Under the pieces are notes generated by a model. That model was not told where the DNA came from and ran no database searches. It saw nothing but the letters and a program-made list of their open reading frames with translations. Shown here piece by piece: positions 16,230-25,878 of a stretch of 64,000 nt of DNA. This DNA is from Sulfurimonas sp. (GTDB taxonomy: Bacteria > Campylobacterota > Campylobacteria > Campylobacterales > Sulfurimonadaceae). Both the position numbers and the translations under genes were made by a program. The stretch lies in the NCBI RefSeq assembly GCF_029027405.1, contig NZ_CP093396.1, positions 1,116,001 through 1,180,000 of the forward strand. Direction: 5' to 3'. Each line of letters starts with the position of its first letter. The stretch's first letter is position 1.

Positions 16230-17532
16230 TGGTTGTGGTTTATCACCAAAACCATCTGCTGAGATTAAAATAGACGCAACACTTCCTGTTATTGAATTAA
16301 CACCAAGAGGAACATTTGTAGATATGAATGCAATTGCATTTGAATGGAAGTCGATTCAAGATGAGAGAGTTAAGGGTATATATATTTATAAACAGGTTGA
16401 GGGTGAAAATAGTGGTGAGCGAGAGCATTATAAAACTATAGATAATCGTTTTACAACACACTACTTAGATGAAAATATAAAACCAGACAGTGCTTATACT
16501 TATAGTTTTAAAACATTCTCTAAAGATGCTGAGTCAAGAATGAGTAAATCAAAAACTCTTAACTCTTTGCCTATTTTACAGTCTGTTTCATGGATACAAA
16601 GTATTCAAAATATGCCCAGAACTGCAAAAATTATTTGGAGACCACATACAAATCAAAAGGTTAAATCTTATATCATTGAAAGAAGAACTTTGGAAGATGA
16701 TAAATGGAATGCTATTGCCACAGTAGATGGAAGACTAAATGCTGAATATATAGATAAAAAACTTAAAGATGATTTTGTATACAAATATAGAGTTCGTGTA
16801 GTTACTTATGATAATATTACTTCAAGTCCTAGTGAAATAGTTCAAGTTGTAACAAAGGCACTACCAATAAGTATAGAAAATATCACAGCTTCAACTAACT
16901 TACCAAAAAAGATTGAAATTAATTGGGATAAATCAATAGAAGAAGACTTTGCTCGCTACTATCTTTACAAATCTGAGGAATCAGATGGTTCTTATGATCT
17001 TATAGCAAAACTTTATAATAATACTTTTATAGATGCAGTAGAAGAAGATGGAAAAGAGTACTTTTATAGAGTAAGTGCAGTTGAGAAGAATGGACTTGAG
17101 AGTATTTACGATAAACTCTCTATTCAAGGGCTAACATTAGTTAAACCATTAACTCCATCATTATTAGAAGCAAAATTAGTAAATAATAGTATTCAAATAA
17201 AATGGAAGTCTAAGGATTTAAGAGTAAAAAGCTTTATAGTTGTTAAAAAAGCAAAATCTGGTTGGTTTGATGCCAAGGAAGAAGAGTTTGTTGATATTAG
17301 TGGAAGTAAATTTATAGATTCTGAAATTGCTCCAAATATAACTTATTATTACAAAGTTTTTTCTGTTGATAAGTTTGAAATAAAATCTGAGCCAAGTATT
17401 GAAATAACTGTTAGAACACCAAATACAATAAAAGATAATGTGAAAAAAAAAGAATCAACAAAGAAAGAAGATAATTTACAAAAGAAAGAAGTAGAAGAAG
17501 TGTTAATCGTGCCTAATAAAGATTTTAGTTAA
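16177..17532 (+). CDS. FN3-domain lipoprotein, FlpA-like
   Basis: 451 residues. A signal peptide ends in the lipobox LILSGC (Cys20). Four fibronectin type III-like repeats follow (about residues 40-125, 135-225, 235-325 and 330-415), with repeated YxYRVRV / YFYRVSA / YYYKVFS strands. The tail is rich in Lys and Glu. GGAG 7 nt upstream supports the ATG at 16177 despite the overlap with the previous gene. C. jejuni FlpA (Cj1279c), reported as a fibronectin-binding adhesin, has the same neighbours. Here the genes around it act in cell-wall growth and division, so an envelope role is a fair alternative (inference). Confidence 0.87.
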   Translation: MKLWTLIASSAVFLLILSGCGLSPKPSAEIKIDATLPVIELTPRGTFVDMNAIAFEWKSIQDERVKGIYIYKQVEGENSGEREHYKTIDNRFTTHYLDENIKPDSAYTYSFKTFSKDAESRMSKSKTLNSLPILQSVSWIQSIQNMPRTAKIIWRPHTNQKVKSYIIERRTLEDDKWNAIATVDGRLNAEYIDKKLKDDFVYKYRVRVVTYDNITSSPSEIVQVVTKALPISIENITASTNLPKKIEINWDKSIEEDFARYYLYKSEESDGSYDLIAKLYNNTFIDAVEEDGKEYFYRVSAVEKNGLESIYDKLSIQGLTLVKPLTPSLLEAKLVNNSIQIKWKSKDLRVKSFIVVKKAKSGWFDAKEEEFVDISGSKFIDSEIAPNITYYYKVFSVDKFEIKSEPSIEITVRTPNTIKDNVKKKESTKKEDNLQKKEVEEVLIVPNKDFS

Positions 17533-17542
17533 ACGGGGATAA

Positions 17543-18715
17543 ATGCCACATTTACATATTGAAGAGTTCAAAGAGATAGATTTTCCTAAAAGCTATGATG
17601 ATGTTTTATTTAATTTCATGGCAAAAAATGCAAAACATGAAGATGAAATTCTTATAAGTGTCAGTATTGATGGGGATGATTTCTTTTTACTCGTAAAACA
17701 AGAAGAAAATAAAAAACTTTTAAAATCAGATAAATTAACAAGACCAGCAACTGTACATAGTGTGCATAAAGCACTTTTAGCTTATGCAAGTCTTGCAAAC
17801 TTAAATATTTTATCTTCAAATGTTCCAAATAAAGAAAAAAACACTCACCTAGAAGAGTCAACGGCTTTAAAATCAATAGATTATTTTGTTGATAATTTTC
17901 CTGATGTGTCCAAAATGAGAATAGAAGTTGGTTTTGGTTCAGGTCGTCATTTACTCCATCAAGCAAAAGAAAATCCAGATATTTTATTTATAGGTATAGA
18001 GATTCATAGAGCATCAATTGAGCAGGTTTTAAAGCAAATTAGTATTCAAAAGCTAGATAATTTACTTTTACTTGATTATGATGCAAGACTATTTATGGAG
18101 CTAGTGCCATCTAATCTCATTGGAAAAATTTATGTACATTTCCCTGTTCCTTGGGATAAAAAACCACATCGAAGAGTTATATCAACTTCTTTTATTGAGG
18201 AGTCCAAAAGAGTTTTAAAAGTTGATGGACGCTTAGAACTTAGAACAGATAGTGAAAATTATTATGCTTACTCTTATGAAACTTTTATTAATTTCAATAA
18301 AACTATACTTCAAATAAATAAAAATAAAGATATAGCAATAAGCTCCAAATATGAAGATAGATGGAAAAAAATGGAAAAAAATATCTATGATGTAACTATG
18401 ATAAATGAAGAATCTTCTTCTCCTTTGAGCATAGATGGAAATTTTGAATTTTCTAAATTAAAACTATCAATATCTGAATTAATAGATTTACATGGAGTAA
18501 CAAAAAGGTTTGAAGGTGGATTTATTCACTTTGAGAGAGTCTATACTCTTGAAAATGGAGTAATGATGCGTATATCTATGGGAAGTTTTGATAGACCTGA
18601 ACACTTATATGTAATTGTAGATGCTTCGTCGATCTGTTATCATCCAAGTCTACCTCTTAAGTCTAAAAGTAATCTAAGTGCACATAAATTTTTAGATGGA
18701 GTTTTTAATGGATAA
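17543..18715 (+). CDS. trmB: tRNA (guanine-N7-)-methyltransferase, long Campylobacterota form
   Basis: 390 residues, longer than the usual ~230. An N-terminal extension of about 125 residues precedes the SAM fold, and a C-terminal extension of about 100 residues follows. Core motifs: [14 protein letters not shown] (SAM binding, about 131-144), [16 protein letters not shown] (the TrmB FPDPWxKxxHxxRR motif) and [13 protein letters not shown]. It places m7G46 in tRNA variable loops. ATG 18708 of ftsE overlaps its stop by 8 nt. The added domains match the family in this phylum as I recall it; what they do is not visible. Confidence 0.88.
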   Translation: MPHLHIEEFKEIDFPKSYDDVLFNFMAKNAKHEDEILISVSIDGDDFFLLVKQEENKKLLKSDKLTRPATVHSVHKALLAYASLANLNILSSNVPNKEKNTHLEESTALKSIDYFVDNFPDVSKMRIEVGFGSGRHLLHQAKENPDILFIGIEIHRASIEQVLKQISIQKLDNLLLLDYDARLFMELVPSNLIGKIYVHFPVPWDKKPHRRVISTSFIEESKRVLKVDGRLELRTDSENYYAYSYETFINFNKTILQINKNKDIAISSKYEDRWKKMEKNIYDVTMINEESSSPLSIDGNFEFSKLKLSISELIDLHGVTKRFEGGFIHFERVYTLENGVMMRISMGSFDRPEHLYVIVDASSICYHPSLPLKSKSNLSAHKFLDGVFNG

Positions 18716-19379
18716 AGTTATAATCGCTCAAGATATGTCACTATCATATTCAAATAGCGAGACAATTATAAATAAAGCAAATTTTTCTATTAATTCTAGT
18801 GATTTTATTTTTATAACAGGTGCTAGTGGTAGTGGAAAATCAACTCTTTTAAAATCTCTTTATGGTGCGTTAAAACCAATGCAGGGAAGCTTGATTGTTG
18901 GAGGAGTTGAACTTAATGGAGTTAGTATTTCTAAACTTAATTTTTTAAGAAGACATATTGGGATAGTGTTTCAAGATTATAAGCTTGTAAAGGAGTGGAC
19001 GATTGAGAAAAATATAATGTTACCTCTACTCATAAATGGTTATGAAAAAGATGTTACACAAAATCAAGTAAACTCTCTTTTAAAGCATGTTAGGCTTAAG
19101 CACCAAGCTGGAAAATATCCACTAGAACTAAGTGGAGGGGAACAACAAAGAGTTGCAATGGCGAGAGCTTTAGCGCATAATCCAATTTTAATTCTTGCGG
19201 ATGAGCCAACAGGTAATCTTGATGATTATTCATCACAACTTATTTGGAATCTTTTAGAAGGTGCGAATGAGCAACTAAAGACTACGGTAATTGTTGTTAC
19301 TCATAATATTCCTCAAACTATGAATGTTGAATACAAGCACTATCATATTGAATATGGGAGTATAAATGAAGTCATTTAA
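18708..19379 (+). CDS. ftsE: Cell-division ABC ATPase FtsE
   Basis: 223 residues from the ATG at 18708, with GGAG 6 nt upstream inside trmB; an ATG at 18696 lacks a site. Walker A is GASGSGKST, the signature [15 protein letters not shown] and Walker [14 protein letters not shown]. With FtsX it forms the membrane complex that relays the division state to a periplasmic amidase activator. The identity rests on the motifs plus the ftsX and EnvC-like genes that follow with overlaps of 14 and 4 nt. Confidence 0.93.
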   Translation: MDKVIIAQDMSLSYSNSETIINKANFSINSSDFIFITGASGSGKSTLLKSLYGALKPMQGSLIVGGVELNGVSISKLNFLRRHIGIVFQDYKLVKEWTIEKNIMLPLLINGYEKDVTQNQVNSLLKHVRLKHQAGKYPLELSGGEQQRVAMARALAHNPILILADEPTGNLDDYSSQLIWNLLEGANEQLKTTVIVVTHNIPQTMNVEYKHYHIEYGSINEVI

Positions 19380-20178
19380 AAATCACTTATCTTTAGTTGT
19401 GGCACTCCTTAGCATACTTTTTTCTATGCAAATTTTTATAGTTGCCGATAGATCAATAGAAGCATATAAAGTAAATTTGACAAATAATTACTCGATTATA
19501 ATAGTTAGTCAAAAAAAGTTAGATACAAAAATAATATTAAACATTAATAGCCTGATTTCTAGTGTAAGTAAAATATCTGCCGATAATGTAATAAAAAGAT
19601 TAAACACGGGTATAAATGCTAAAAATATAAAATTGTTAAAACTAACTCTTCCAAAATTTTATAAATTAAATTTATCTCAATATCCAAATCCAAAACAGAT
19701 TAAAAAATTAAAAAAAGATTTATTAAAAAATAAATATATTACAAAGGTAGAAGATTTTTCACGTAGTCATGATAAAACATATAAACTTTTACAATTATTT
19801 AAGAATGTTGTATTCTTATTTTCAGTAGTAGTTTTTATAGTAACATCACTTCTCATATTTAAAGAGCTGCGTATTTGGCAGTTTAAGCATAGTGAACGAA
19901 TGAGTATTATGAGACTGTTTGGTGCTCCTGTATGGTTACGGTCGGCAGTTTTATTTAGGTTAGCCATAGTAGATGCTATTATAGCTAGTATATTAGCAAT
20001 TGGACTGTTTTCTTATACAGCATCTCTTTCGTTGGTTAAAGAACATTTTTTAAATATAGGTATAGAGGTTAATATATTCGATATAGTCAATGACAGTTCA
20101 CTGTTATTTGCTTCCGCTCTTACTTTATCAATTATGTTAGCTTTTCTGATAGTTCTAGGGCATAAAGAAGAGGTATGA
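19366..20178 (+). CDS. ftsX: Cell-division permease-like protein FtsX
   Basis: 270 residues. One N-terminal helix (about 9-27), a periplasmic domain of about 110 residues rich in Lys, then three C-terminal helices (about 147-168, 195-222 and 245-266): the four-helix FtsX layout. The cytoplasmic stretch IWQFKHSERMSIMRLFGAP resembles the FtsE-coupling motif of the family. GGGAG lies before the ATG, inside ftsE. The periplasmic domain presumably holds the coiled-coil partner encoded next. Confidence 0.9.
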   Translation: MKSFKNHLSLVVALLSILFSMQIFIVADRSIEAYKVNLTNNYSIIIVSQKKLDTKIILNINSLISSVSKISADNVIKRLNTGINAKNIKLLKLTLPKFYKLNLSQYPNPKQIKKLKKDLLKNKYITKVEDFSRSHDKTYKLLQLFKNVVFLFSVVVFIVTSLLIFKELRIWQFKHSERMSIMRLFGAPVWLRSAVLFRLAIVDAIIASILAIGLFSYTASLSLVKEHFLNIGIEVNIFDIVNDSSLLFASALTLSIMLAFLIVLGHKEEV

Positions 20179-21398
20179 TTCGTTTAATAATAATTTGTAT
20201 TTTAATACCATTAATATTATTTGCAAAGACAAGTGTAGATGCCAATATAAAAAAAACAAGTACTAAGTTAAACTCTTTTTCTAAAAACTACACTACAGTA
20301 AATAGGAAAATGGCTAAAACAGCAACTGCTATCTTAAGGCAAAAAAGAGAAATAATAAAACAGCAAAGAGATTTAAATTCACTTAAAAAAGAGTTAAAAG
20401 AAAAAGAAAAAAGTTATAAAATAAATAAGAAAGAGCTAAAAATAATGAAGAAAACTCAATTAAACTTAAAAATCTCTCAAGATAAGTTAGAAGAAGAGTT
20501 GTTATTTACAATTGCTCAAAGTGTCTCTTTATCTGTAATATTGGAAGAAGAGGTTAGTGGAAGTGAAGAATCTTTGATAGAGTTTGAAGTTTTAAAAATT
20601 ATGTTAAAAAGTTCGAAGAAAAAAGTAAAATTATTAAATAGGAAATTTTATATAAATTCAAAAAATATAGATACTTTAAATATTTATGCTAGTTCATTAG
20701 AAGTTGCAATAGCAAGTATAGATACAAAAAGAAAAAAAATATTATCAATTCAGAAAAAAAATAAAAAAGCATTAAAAAAGCTAAAGTTCGCAAAATCTTC
20801 ATATAAAAAAGAGTTAAAAAAATTATTAAATAAACAAGATTTACTCAAAAAAACATTAGCAAAATTAAATATTATAAAAGTAGATGAAATTAAAAAAGCT
20901 AAAGAAGAAGAGTTTAGAAAAAAGGCCTTTAAATCTAAAACAATATTGTCAAATAATAACCTTCCTGTTGTCAAAAAACATGGAAGTAGTTATCAAAAAG
21001 TAAAAACAAAAAAATATTATGGACGCAAAACAATAGCACCATTTTCTCCATATAAAATAACTAAAAGATATGGAACCTACATCGATCCTATATATGGAAT
21101 TAAAGTTTTTAATGAGTCTATATCATTAAAGCCTAGTAGAAAAAATACAAAAGTTAAAACAGTATTTAATGGAAAAATTATATACGCTGATAAAACATCA
21201 GTTTTAAATAATATTGTAATTATAGAGCATAAGAATGGCTTACATACTATTTATGCAAATCTCTCACAAATCTCACCAAATATTAAAAAAGGTAAAAAAA
21301 TTAAAAAAGGTTACACCATTGGTCGCGTAAGTGAAGAGTTGATTTTTGAAGTTACTCAAAAGTCTTTTCATATCAATCCAATAAGATTATTTCAATAA
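20175..21398 (+). CDS. EnvC-like periplasmic factor: coiled coil plus degenerate LytM (M23) domain
   Basis: 407 residues. A signal peptide (1-17, LFAKT) is followed by long Lys/Glu-rich coiled coils (about 20-250) and a C-terminal LytM fold (about 280-405). The zinc-site residues look lost: the usual HxxxD reads GIKVFNE, and the usual YxHL/HxH region reads HTIYANLS. A catalytically dead LytM domain after a coiled coil is the design of EnvC, which activates cell-wall amidases under FtsEX control. Its place directly after ftsX (4-nt overlap) supports that role. C. jejuni Cj1275c is the positional equivalent. Confidence 0.87.
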   Translation: MIRLIIICILIPLILFAKTSVDANIKKTSTKLNSFSKNYTTVNRKMAKTATAILRQKREIIKQQRDLNSLKKELKEKEKSYKINKKELKIMKKTQLNLKISQDKLEEELLFTIAQSVSLSVILEEEVSGSEESLIEFEVLKIMLKSSKKKVKLLNRKFYINSKNIDTLNIYASSLEVAIASIDTKRKKILSIQKKNKKALKKLKFAKSSYKKELKKLLNKQDLLKKTLAKLNIIKVDEIKKAKEEEFRKKAFKSKTILSNNNLPVVKKHGSSYQKVKTKKYYGRKTIAPFSPYKITKRYGTYIDPIYGIKVFNESISLKPSRKNTKVKTVFNGKIIYADKTSVLNNIVIIEHKNGLHTIYANLSQISPNIKKGKKIKKGYTIGRVSEELIFEVTQKSFHINPIRLFQ

Positions 21399-21429
21399 AA
21401 ATATAAAATATTTTAGAAGGAGTAAGTTT

Positions 21430-21793
21430 ATGGAATTTGACAAAGACGAACATAATATGGCTTATTATAATCAAATACTTCTATTCAGATACAAAAAAGA
21501 AAAGAAAAAAAACTCAAAGTTTTGCTAAGCAAGAAGTGAATTTTAAAGATTATCTTTATATTCCAAATGGTTGGGAACCAGTTTTATATGTTGTTTATTT
21601 TCTACTTATTTTATATGTTATAGGAGCAATCTTTCTATTTTTTAGTATTGCTGGTGCTGATTTTGCAAACTTCAAATTACTTAACATGGCATCATTTTTT
21701 ATAGTTTGGATTATTGGATATGAGATTGTAGCCACTATTTTACTTATAAGAATACTTGTAATGTTTCTTAAGTATGATGAGGATGACGATTAG
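21430..21793 (+). pseudogene. Small two-span membrane protein, frame broken at an A8 run
   Basis: AAGGAG sits 7 nt before the ATG at 21430, but that frame (MEFDKDEHNMAYYNQ...) stops after 32 codons at 21526-21528. The +1 frame continues without interruption to 21793 and encodes two hydrophobic helices, with GWEPVLYVVYFLLILYVIGA and an acidic KYDEDDD tail. The only start in that second frame, a TTG at 21437, is badly placed. Removing one A from the A8 run at 21505-21512 joins both parts into about 120 residues. This may be a true frameshift, a slippage/phase-variable site or a read error. Family and function are unknown. Confidence 0.7.
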
Positions 21794-21828
21794 GTATACT
21801 TTTATAAAATAATTAAATAGAGAGAAAA

Positions 21829-23298
21829 ATGGAATTTATTCAAACTCGCGGATGCGATGAAAACAGACCTCAAAGTGTAACCTTTTCCCAAGCTATTTTA
21901 AGCCCAATAGCTTCATTTGGTGGGTTATATGTACCAGAAACTTTACCTAAACTTGGATTAGAGTTTTTAAATAAGCATCTAGACTCATCATACAAAGAAT
22001 TAGCAGCTGATATGCTAAGTAGTTTTGAAATAGATATTGAACAAAGTGTTATAGATGAAGCTTTATCTCTTTATGATAATTTTGATGATTCTAAAAATCC
22101 TGTGCCTGTGATAAAATTAAAAGAAAATTTATTTGTAAGTGAGTTATATCACGGTCCAACTCGTGCTTTTAAAGATATGGCACTTCAACCTTTCGGACAT
22201 ATACTCTCTAGTGTAGCTCAAAAAAGAAATGAAAATTACTTAATATTAGCAGCTACTAGTGGTGACACAGGACCAGCAGCCTTAGAGACTTTTAAAAATA
22301 AAAAAAATATTCAAGTTGTTTGCATGTATCCTGCAAATGGAACTTCTGATGTTCAAAGACTTCAAATGGTTACAGAAGAAGCGAGTAACTTAAAAGTTAT
22401 AGGAATAAAGGGAAATTTTGATGATGCTCAATCAGCATTAAAAAATCTTTTATCATCGAAAAGTTTTGAGAAAACTTTAAAAGAAAAAAATATTTTACTT
22501 TCTGCCGCAAATTCTGTTAACTTTGGACGAATTATTTTTCAGATTGTTTACCATCTACATAATTATCTTGAACTTGTTAGACAGGGTTCTACAAAAATGG
22601 GAGATAAGGCTTACATAAATGTTCCAAGCGGAAATTTTGGAAATGTATTAGGTGCTTACTATGCAATGCTTATGGGACTTCCTGTAGAGAAGTTAATAAT
22701 TGCATCAAATGAAAACAATATTTTAACTAGACTCATTAAAACAGGCATTTATGATATGCGTAATCAAGAGTTGATATTAACTACTTCCCCTGCAATGGAT
22801 ATTTTAAAATCATCAAATGTTGAGAGAATACTTTTTGACTTATATGGCTCAGAAAGAACGAAAGAATTGATGCATGATCTAGATACAAAGAAAGTATATA
22901 CCCTAACATCAGGGGAGCTTTTAAAACTTCAAAAAATATTTGTTGCTGATTTCTCTAATGATAATGAAGGTAAAGAATATATAAAAAATAGTTTTAAAGA
23001 TGGTTATCTTATGGATCCACATACTGCAACTTGTTTTAAAGCCTATGAGTCATGCGCTATTAAAGATATAGATACTATTATTTACTCAACGGCAGAGTGG
23101 ACAAAATTTTCTCCTGTTATTGCCAATGCTCTCACTGGAGAAGAAAATGCTCAAGATATAGTAGCATTAGAATCAATATCAAAAGAGGCTAATGTTAAGA
23201 TTCCTTCAATGATTAAAAAGTTGTTTAATAAAACAATAATTCATAAAAATATTATAGAAAAAGATACAATTGAGAAGGAAATACTAGACTTCTTGTAA
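21829..23298 (+). CDS. thrC: Threonine synthase
   Basis: 489 residues, within the range of the longer proteobacterial form. The PLP-binding Lys is in HGPTRAFKDMALQPFG, and the phosphate-binding region AATSGDTGPAALE and PSGNFGNVLGAYYA are typical. It turns O-phosphohomoserine into threonine. A weak AGAGAG precedes the ATG. It follows the frameshifted gene by 35 nt and has no other threonine genes beside it. Confidence 0.96.
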   Translation: MEFIQTRGCDENRPQSVTFSQAILSPIASFGGLYVPETLPKLGLEFLNKHLDSSYKELAADMLSSFEIDIEQSVIDEALSLYDNFDDSKNPVPVIKLKENLFVSELYHGPTRAFKDMALQPFGHILSSVAQKRNENYLILAATSGDTGPAALETFKNKKNIQVVCMYPANGTSDVQRLQMVTEEASNLKVIGIKGNFDDAQSALKNLLSSKSFEKTLKEKNILLSAANSVNFGRIIFQIVYHLHNYLELVRQGSTKMGDKAYINVPSGNFGNVLGAYYAMLMGLPVEKLIIASNENNILTRLIKTGIYDMRNQELILTTSPAMDILKSSNVERILFDLYGSERTKELMHDLDTKKVYTLTSGELLKLQKIFVADFSNDNEGKEYIKNSFKDGYLMDPHTATCFKAYESCAIKDIDTIIYSTAEWTKFSPVIANALTGEENAQDIVALESISKEANVKIPSMIKKLFNKTIIHKNIIEKDTIEKEILDFL

Positions 23299-23361
23299 AA
23301 AGTATATTCTCCATTGCAAGTTTACAAAATCAAGATATAATAACAGCAATTAGGAGAATAT

Positions 23362-25059
23362 ATGAAAAATGTACTAATCCCATTTTATGTCAAGGCTATT
23401 GTAGGTCCAACTGTTATAATGTCTGCTCTGGCATATATTATCATTCTCTTTTCTGAATTTAGTCTTGGATTACCTTTTATTTTAATATTTTCATTTCTTG
23501 GGTCATCCATTACTGTTCTTGGTTTTCACATACTAATGTTTAAGCCAATTATAGAAAGTGCAGATGTATTAGATAAATTCTCTACTAGAAATTTTAAAAA
23601 ACAAAGAGAATATAAGAAAAAATTTGTGCAACTGGAGTCAAAAACAGTTTTCGTTCGTGCCTTTTACAATAAAATATATCAAACTTTAGACTTACTTATG
23701 AATATGGCAGAAATATTATCAATTGATGCTGGAAAAAACTCGATATATACAGCAGACTTATCGGGCTCAATCGATAAATTATCAAATAAATTAGATCAAC
23801 AAGCACAAACTGTTGAAGTAATCTCTGGTACAACTAGTAAAGTTATGCAAAATATTACAAGTGTTACTCAAAATGCTGAAGAAGCTGCCACTTTTACAAC
23901 TAAAACTATGAAGGGAAGTATTCAGAGTCAAAAAGACTTACAAGATATCATAAGCAGTATGCAAAATATAAATGAAGTTGTTTTAAGTGCATCTCAAAAA
24001 GTTTCAGAGTTAAGTAAAAAATCTGTTGATATTAAAAGAGTGACTGATGTTATTGATGATATCGCAGAAGGAACAAACTTATTAGCATTAAATGCTGCTA
24101 TAGAAGCAGCTCGTGCAGGTGAACATGGTCGTGGTTTTGCAGTTGTTGCAGAAGAAGTTAGAAACTTAGCAGAAAAGACTGTAGATGCAACTCGTGAAGT
24201 AGATATGTCTATAAGTCAAATGCAAGAAGATACAGAAGAAGTTACAAAAGAGATAAAAACACTCTCAGTTCAGATTGGTGATGGTGTAAGTAGAATAGAA
24301 GAAGTGGCATCACAAATTAATGATTTCTTAGAGCAATCAAAATATATAGAAGAGAAAATAAGTCAAATTGCTAGTAATGCTTCAACTAACAATAGTGATG
24401 TAAATGAGATAGCCACTTCAATTAAAGAATTTAGTATTGGGTTGCAAGAAGGTACTGTGGAGATGAAGAAAATATCTGAATCAACACATGAGCTTATATA
24501 TGCAGCTGAAAGCTCTTATGAGTCTGTTAGTGAATTTGCTCTAGATGAATATCATGAAAATATTTATAATCTTGGAACAAATGCTGCCTCTAAGATAGAA
24601 AAATTATTTGAAGATGCTATTAAAAAAGGGCAGTTAAGCGAAAGTAATTTATTTGATAGAAACTATAAACAAATAGAAAATACAAGCCCTCAGAAATTCT
24701 CAACAGCTTATGATAAATTTTGTGATACAAATTTGCCTGCTATCCAAGAAAAAGTTCTCTTGGATAAAACTGTAGGTTATGCGATTGTAACAGATAACAA
24801 GGGTTATGTTCCTACTCATAACAATAAATTTGCTCAGCCTCTAACTGGAGACTATGATAAGGATTTAGTTGGGAATAGAAGTAAAAGAATTTATGATGAT
24901 AGAACAGGTTCTAGATGTGGTAGTCACACTAAAAGACTTCTTTTGCAAACTTATTTAAGAGATACTGGTGAAACAATGCATGATTTATCTGTTCCAATAT
25001 ATATCAATGGAAAACATTGGGGTGGATTTAGAATAGGCTACTTGCCAAATAAGGCCTAA
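23362..25059 (+). CDS. Methyl-accepting chemotaxis protein with C-terminal cytoplasmic sensor domain
   Basis: 565 residues. Two helices lie at residues 9-32 and 37-56 with almost no periplasmic loop. A coiled signalling domain has its hairpin tip at about 225-265 ([30 protein letters not shown], quoted in two parts: [15 protein letters not shown] and [15 protein letters not shown]). A further domain of about 150 residues then contains [26 protein letters not shown] and [11 protein letters not shown]. That last part looks like a PAS/Cache-type sensor, so the receptor appears to sense inside the cell from its C-terminus. Ligand unknown. GGAGA precedes the ATG. Confidence 0.9.
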   Translation: MKNVLIPFYVKAIVGPTVIMSALAYIIILFSEFSLGLPFILIFSFLGSSITVLGFHILMFKPIIESADVLDKFSTRNFKKQREYKKKFVQLESKTVFVRAFYNKIYQTLDLLMNMAEILSIDAGKNSIYTADLSGSIDKLSNKLDQQAQTVEVISGTTSKVMQNITSVTQNAEEAATFTTKTMKGSIQSQKDLQDIISSMQNINEVVLSASQKVSELSKKSVDIKRVTDVIDDIAEGTNLLALNAAIEAARAGEHGRGFAVVAEEVRNLAEKTVDATREVDMSISQMQEDTEEVTKEIKTLSVQIGDGVSRIEEVASQINDFLEQSKYIEEKISQIASNASTNNSDVNEIATSIKEFSIGLQEGTVEMKKISESTHELIYAAESSYESVSEFALDEYHENIYNLGTNAASKIEKLFEDAIKKGQLSESNLFDRNYKQIENTSPQKFSTAYDKFCDTNLPAIQEKVLLDKTVGYAIVTDNKGYVPTHNNKFAQPLTGDYDKDLVGNRSKRIYDDRTGSRCGSHTKRLLLQTYLRDTGETMHDLSVPIYINGKHWGGFRIGYLPNKA

Positions 25060-25065
25060 AGAGTT

Positions 25066-25824
25066 TTACAACTCTGTGGCTCTTTTATACGCCTTACTTA
25101 TAGCATCTATACAAGCCCCTCTGACTTTACCATTTTCTAGAGCAACATAACCAGCAGCAGTTGTGCCACCTGGACTCATTACTCCATCTTTTAGTATAGC
25201 TGGATGAATGTCTTGTATTAAACCACCAAAGCCATTAAATAAACCTCTCATAATAGCCATTGCGTCATCTCTTTTTAGTCCTTGTTGGACTGCTCCATCT
25301 GCTAAAGCTTCAGCAATTAAAGCAAGATATGCTGGACCACTACCAGCTAAAGCAGTTGCTATGTCTATCTCTTTTTCACTACTTAGCCACCTTGTAGTTC
25401 CAATTGTTCCTAGTAGTTCTAAAGCTTCTTCTTTAAACCCTTCATCCCCAGTAAGTGTTGTCATAGATTTATTTACACTTGCTGCTAAATTTGGCATCGT
25501 TCTTACAACAGCTAATGGATCTAGGTTTTCTCTTATTTTGCTTAATGATGTTCCTGCTAAAACAGAAAATATAACTCTAGCTTTACCTTTTAACCTTCTA
25601 GAAATTTCTTCAACATTTGCAGGTTTTACGCATAAAAGTATAGTCTTATCACTCATGTCAAAATCATCTAGTAGAGCTTTTTGTATATTAACGCCAAGTT
25701 TCTTCTCAAACATATCAATTTTTTCAAAACTTCTTCCAACGACTTGGATATGGTAGTTGTTTTTTAAGCCTTTTGCAATACTTAATGCCATATTTCCATT
25801 CCCTATAAAAGTGATAGTTTTCAT
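25066..25824 (-). CDS. proC: Pyrroline-5-carboxylate reductase
   Basis: 252 residues. The N-terminal Rossmann motif is TFIGNGNMALSIAKGL. The conserved C-terminal signature, ...LKDGVMSPGGTTAAGYVALE, is the ProC pattern; the usual MRDxVTSPGGTT is slightly changed. It makes proline from pyrroline-5-carboxylate. AGGAATATA precedes the ATG. It is divergent from proA, the preceding pathway step, with only 54 nt between the starts, so the two probably share a promoter region. It converges on the chemoreceptor gene. Confidence 0.95.
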   Translation of the reverse strand: MKTITFIGNGNMALSIAKGLKNNYHIQVVGRSFEKIDMFEKKLGVNIQKALLDDFDMSDKTILLCVKPANVEEISRRLKGKARVIFSVLAGTSLSKIRENLDPLAVVRTMPNLAASVNKSMTTLTGDEGFKEEALELLGTIGTTRWLSSEKEIDIATALAGSGPAYLALIAEALADGAVQQGLKRDDAMAIMRGLFNGFGGLIQDIHPAILKDGVMSPGGTTAAGYVALENGKVRGACIDAISKAYKRATEL

Positions 25825-25878
25825 TATATTCCTTGAGTTTTTATGATATTATAGCATTATAAAATTCAAGGCAAAAAT

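Noticed and set aside
20928-21398. Active M23 endopeptidase
   Set aside because: The zinc-binding residues of both LytM motifs are missing, so an activator role fits better.
21493-21512. Programmed -1 frameshift at the A-rich run
   Set aside because: The downstream frame is +1 relative to the first, so a -1 slip leads to the wrong frame; a one-base insertion or +1/-2 slippage is needed.
25208-25756. 182-codon plus-strand frame opposite proC
   Set aside because: Antisense shadow of a well-conserved proC; Ser/Lys/Ala-rich low-information translation and no ribosome site.
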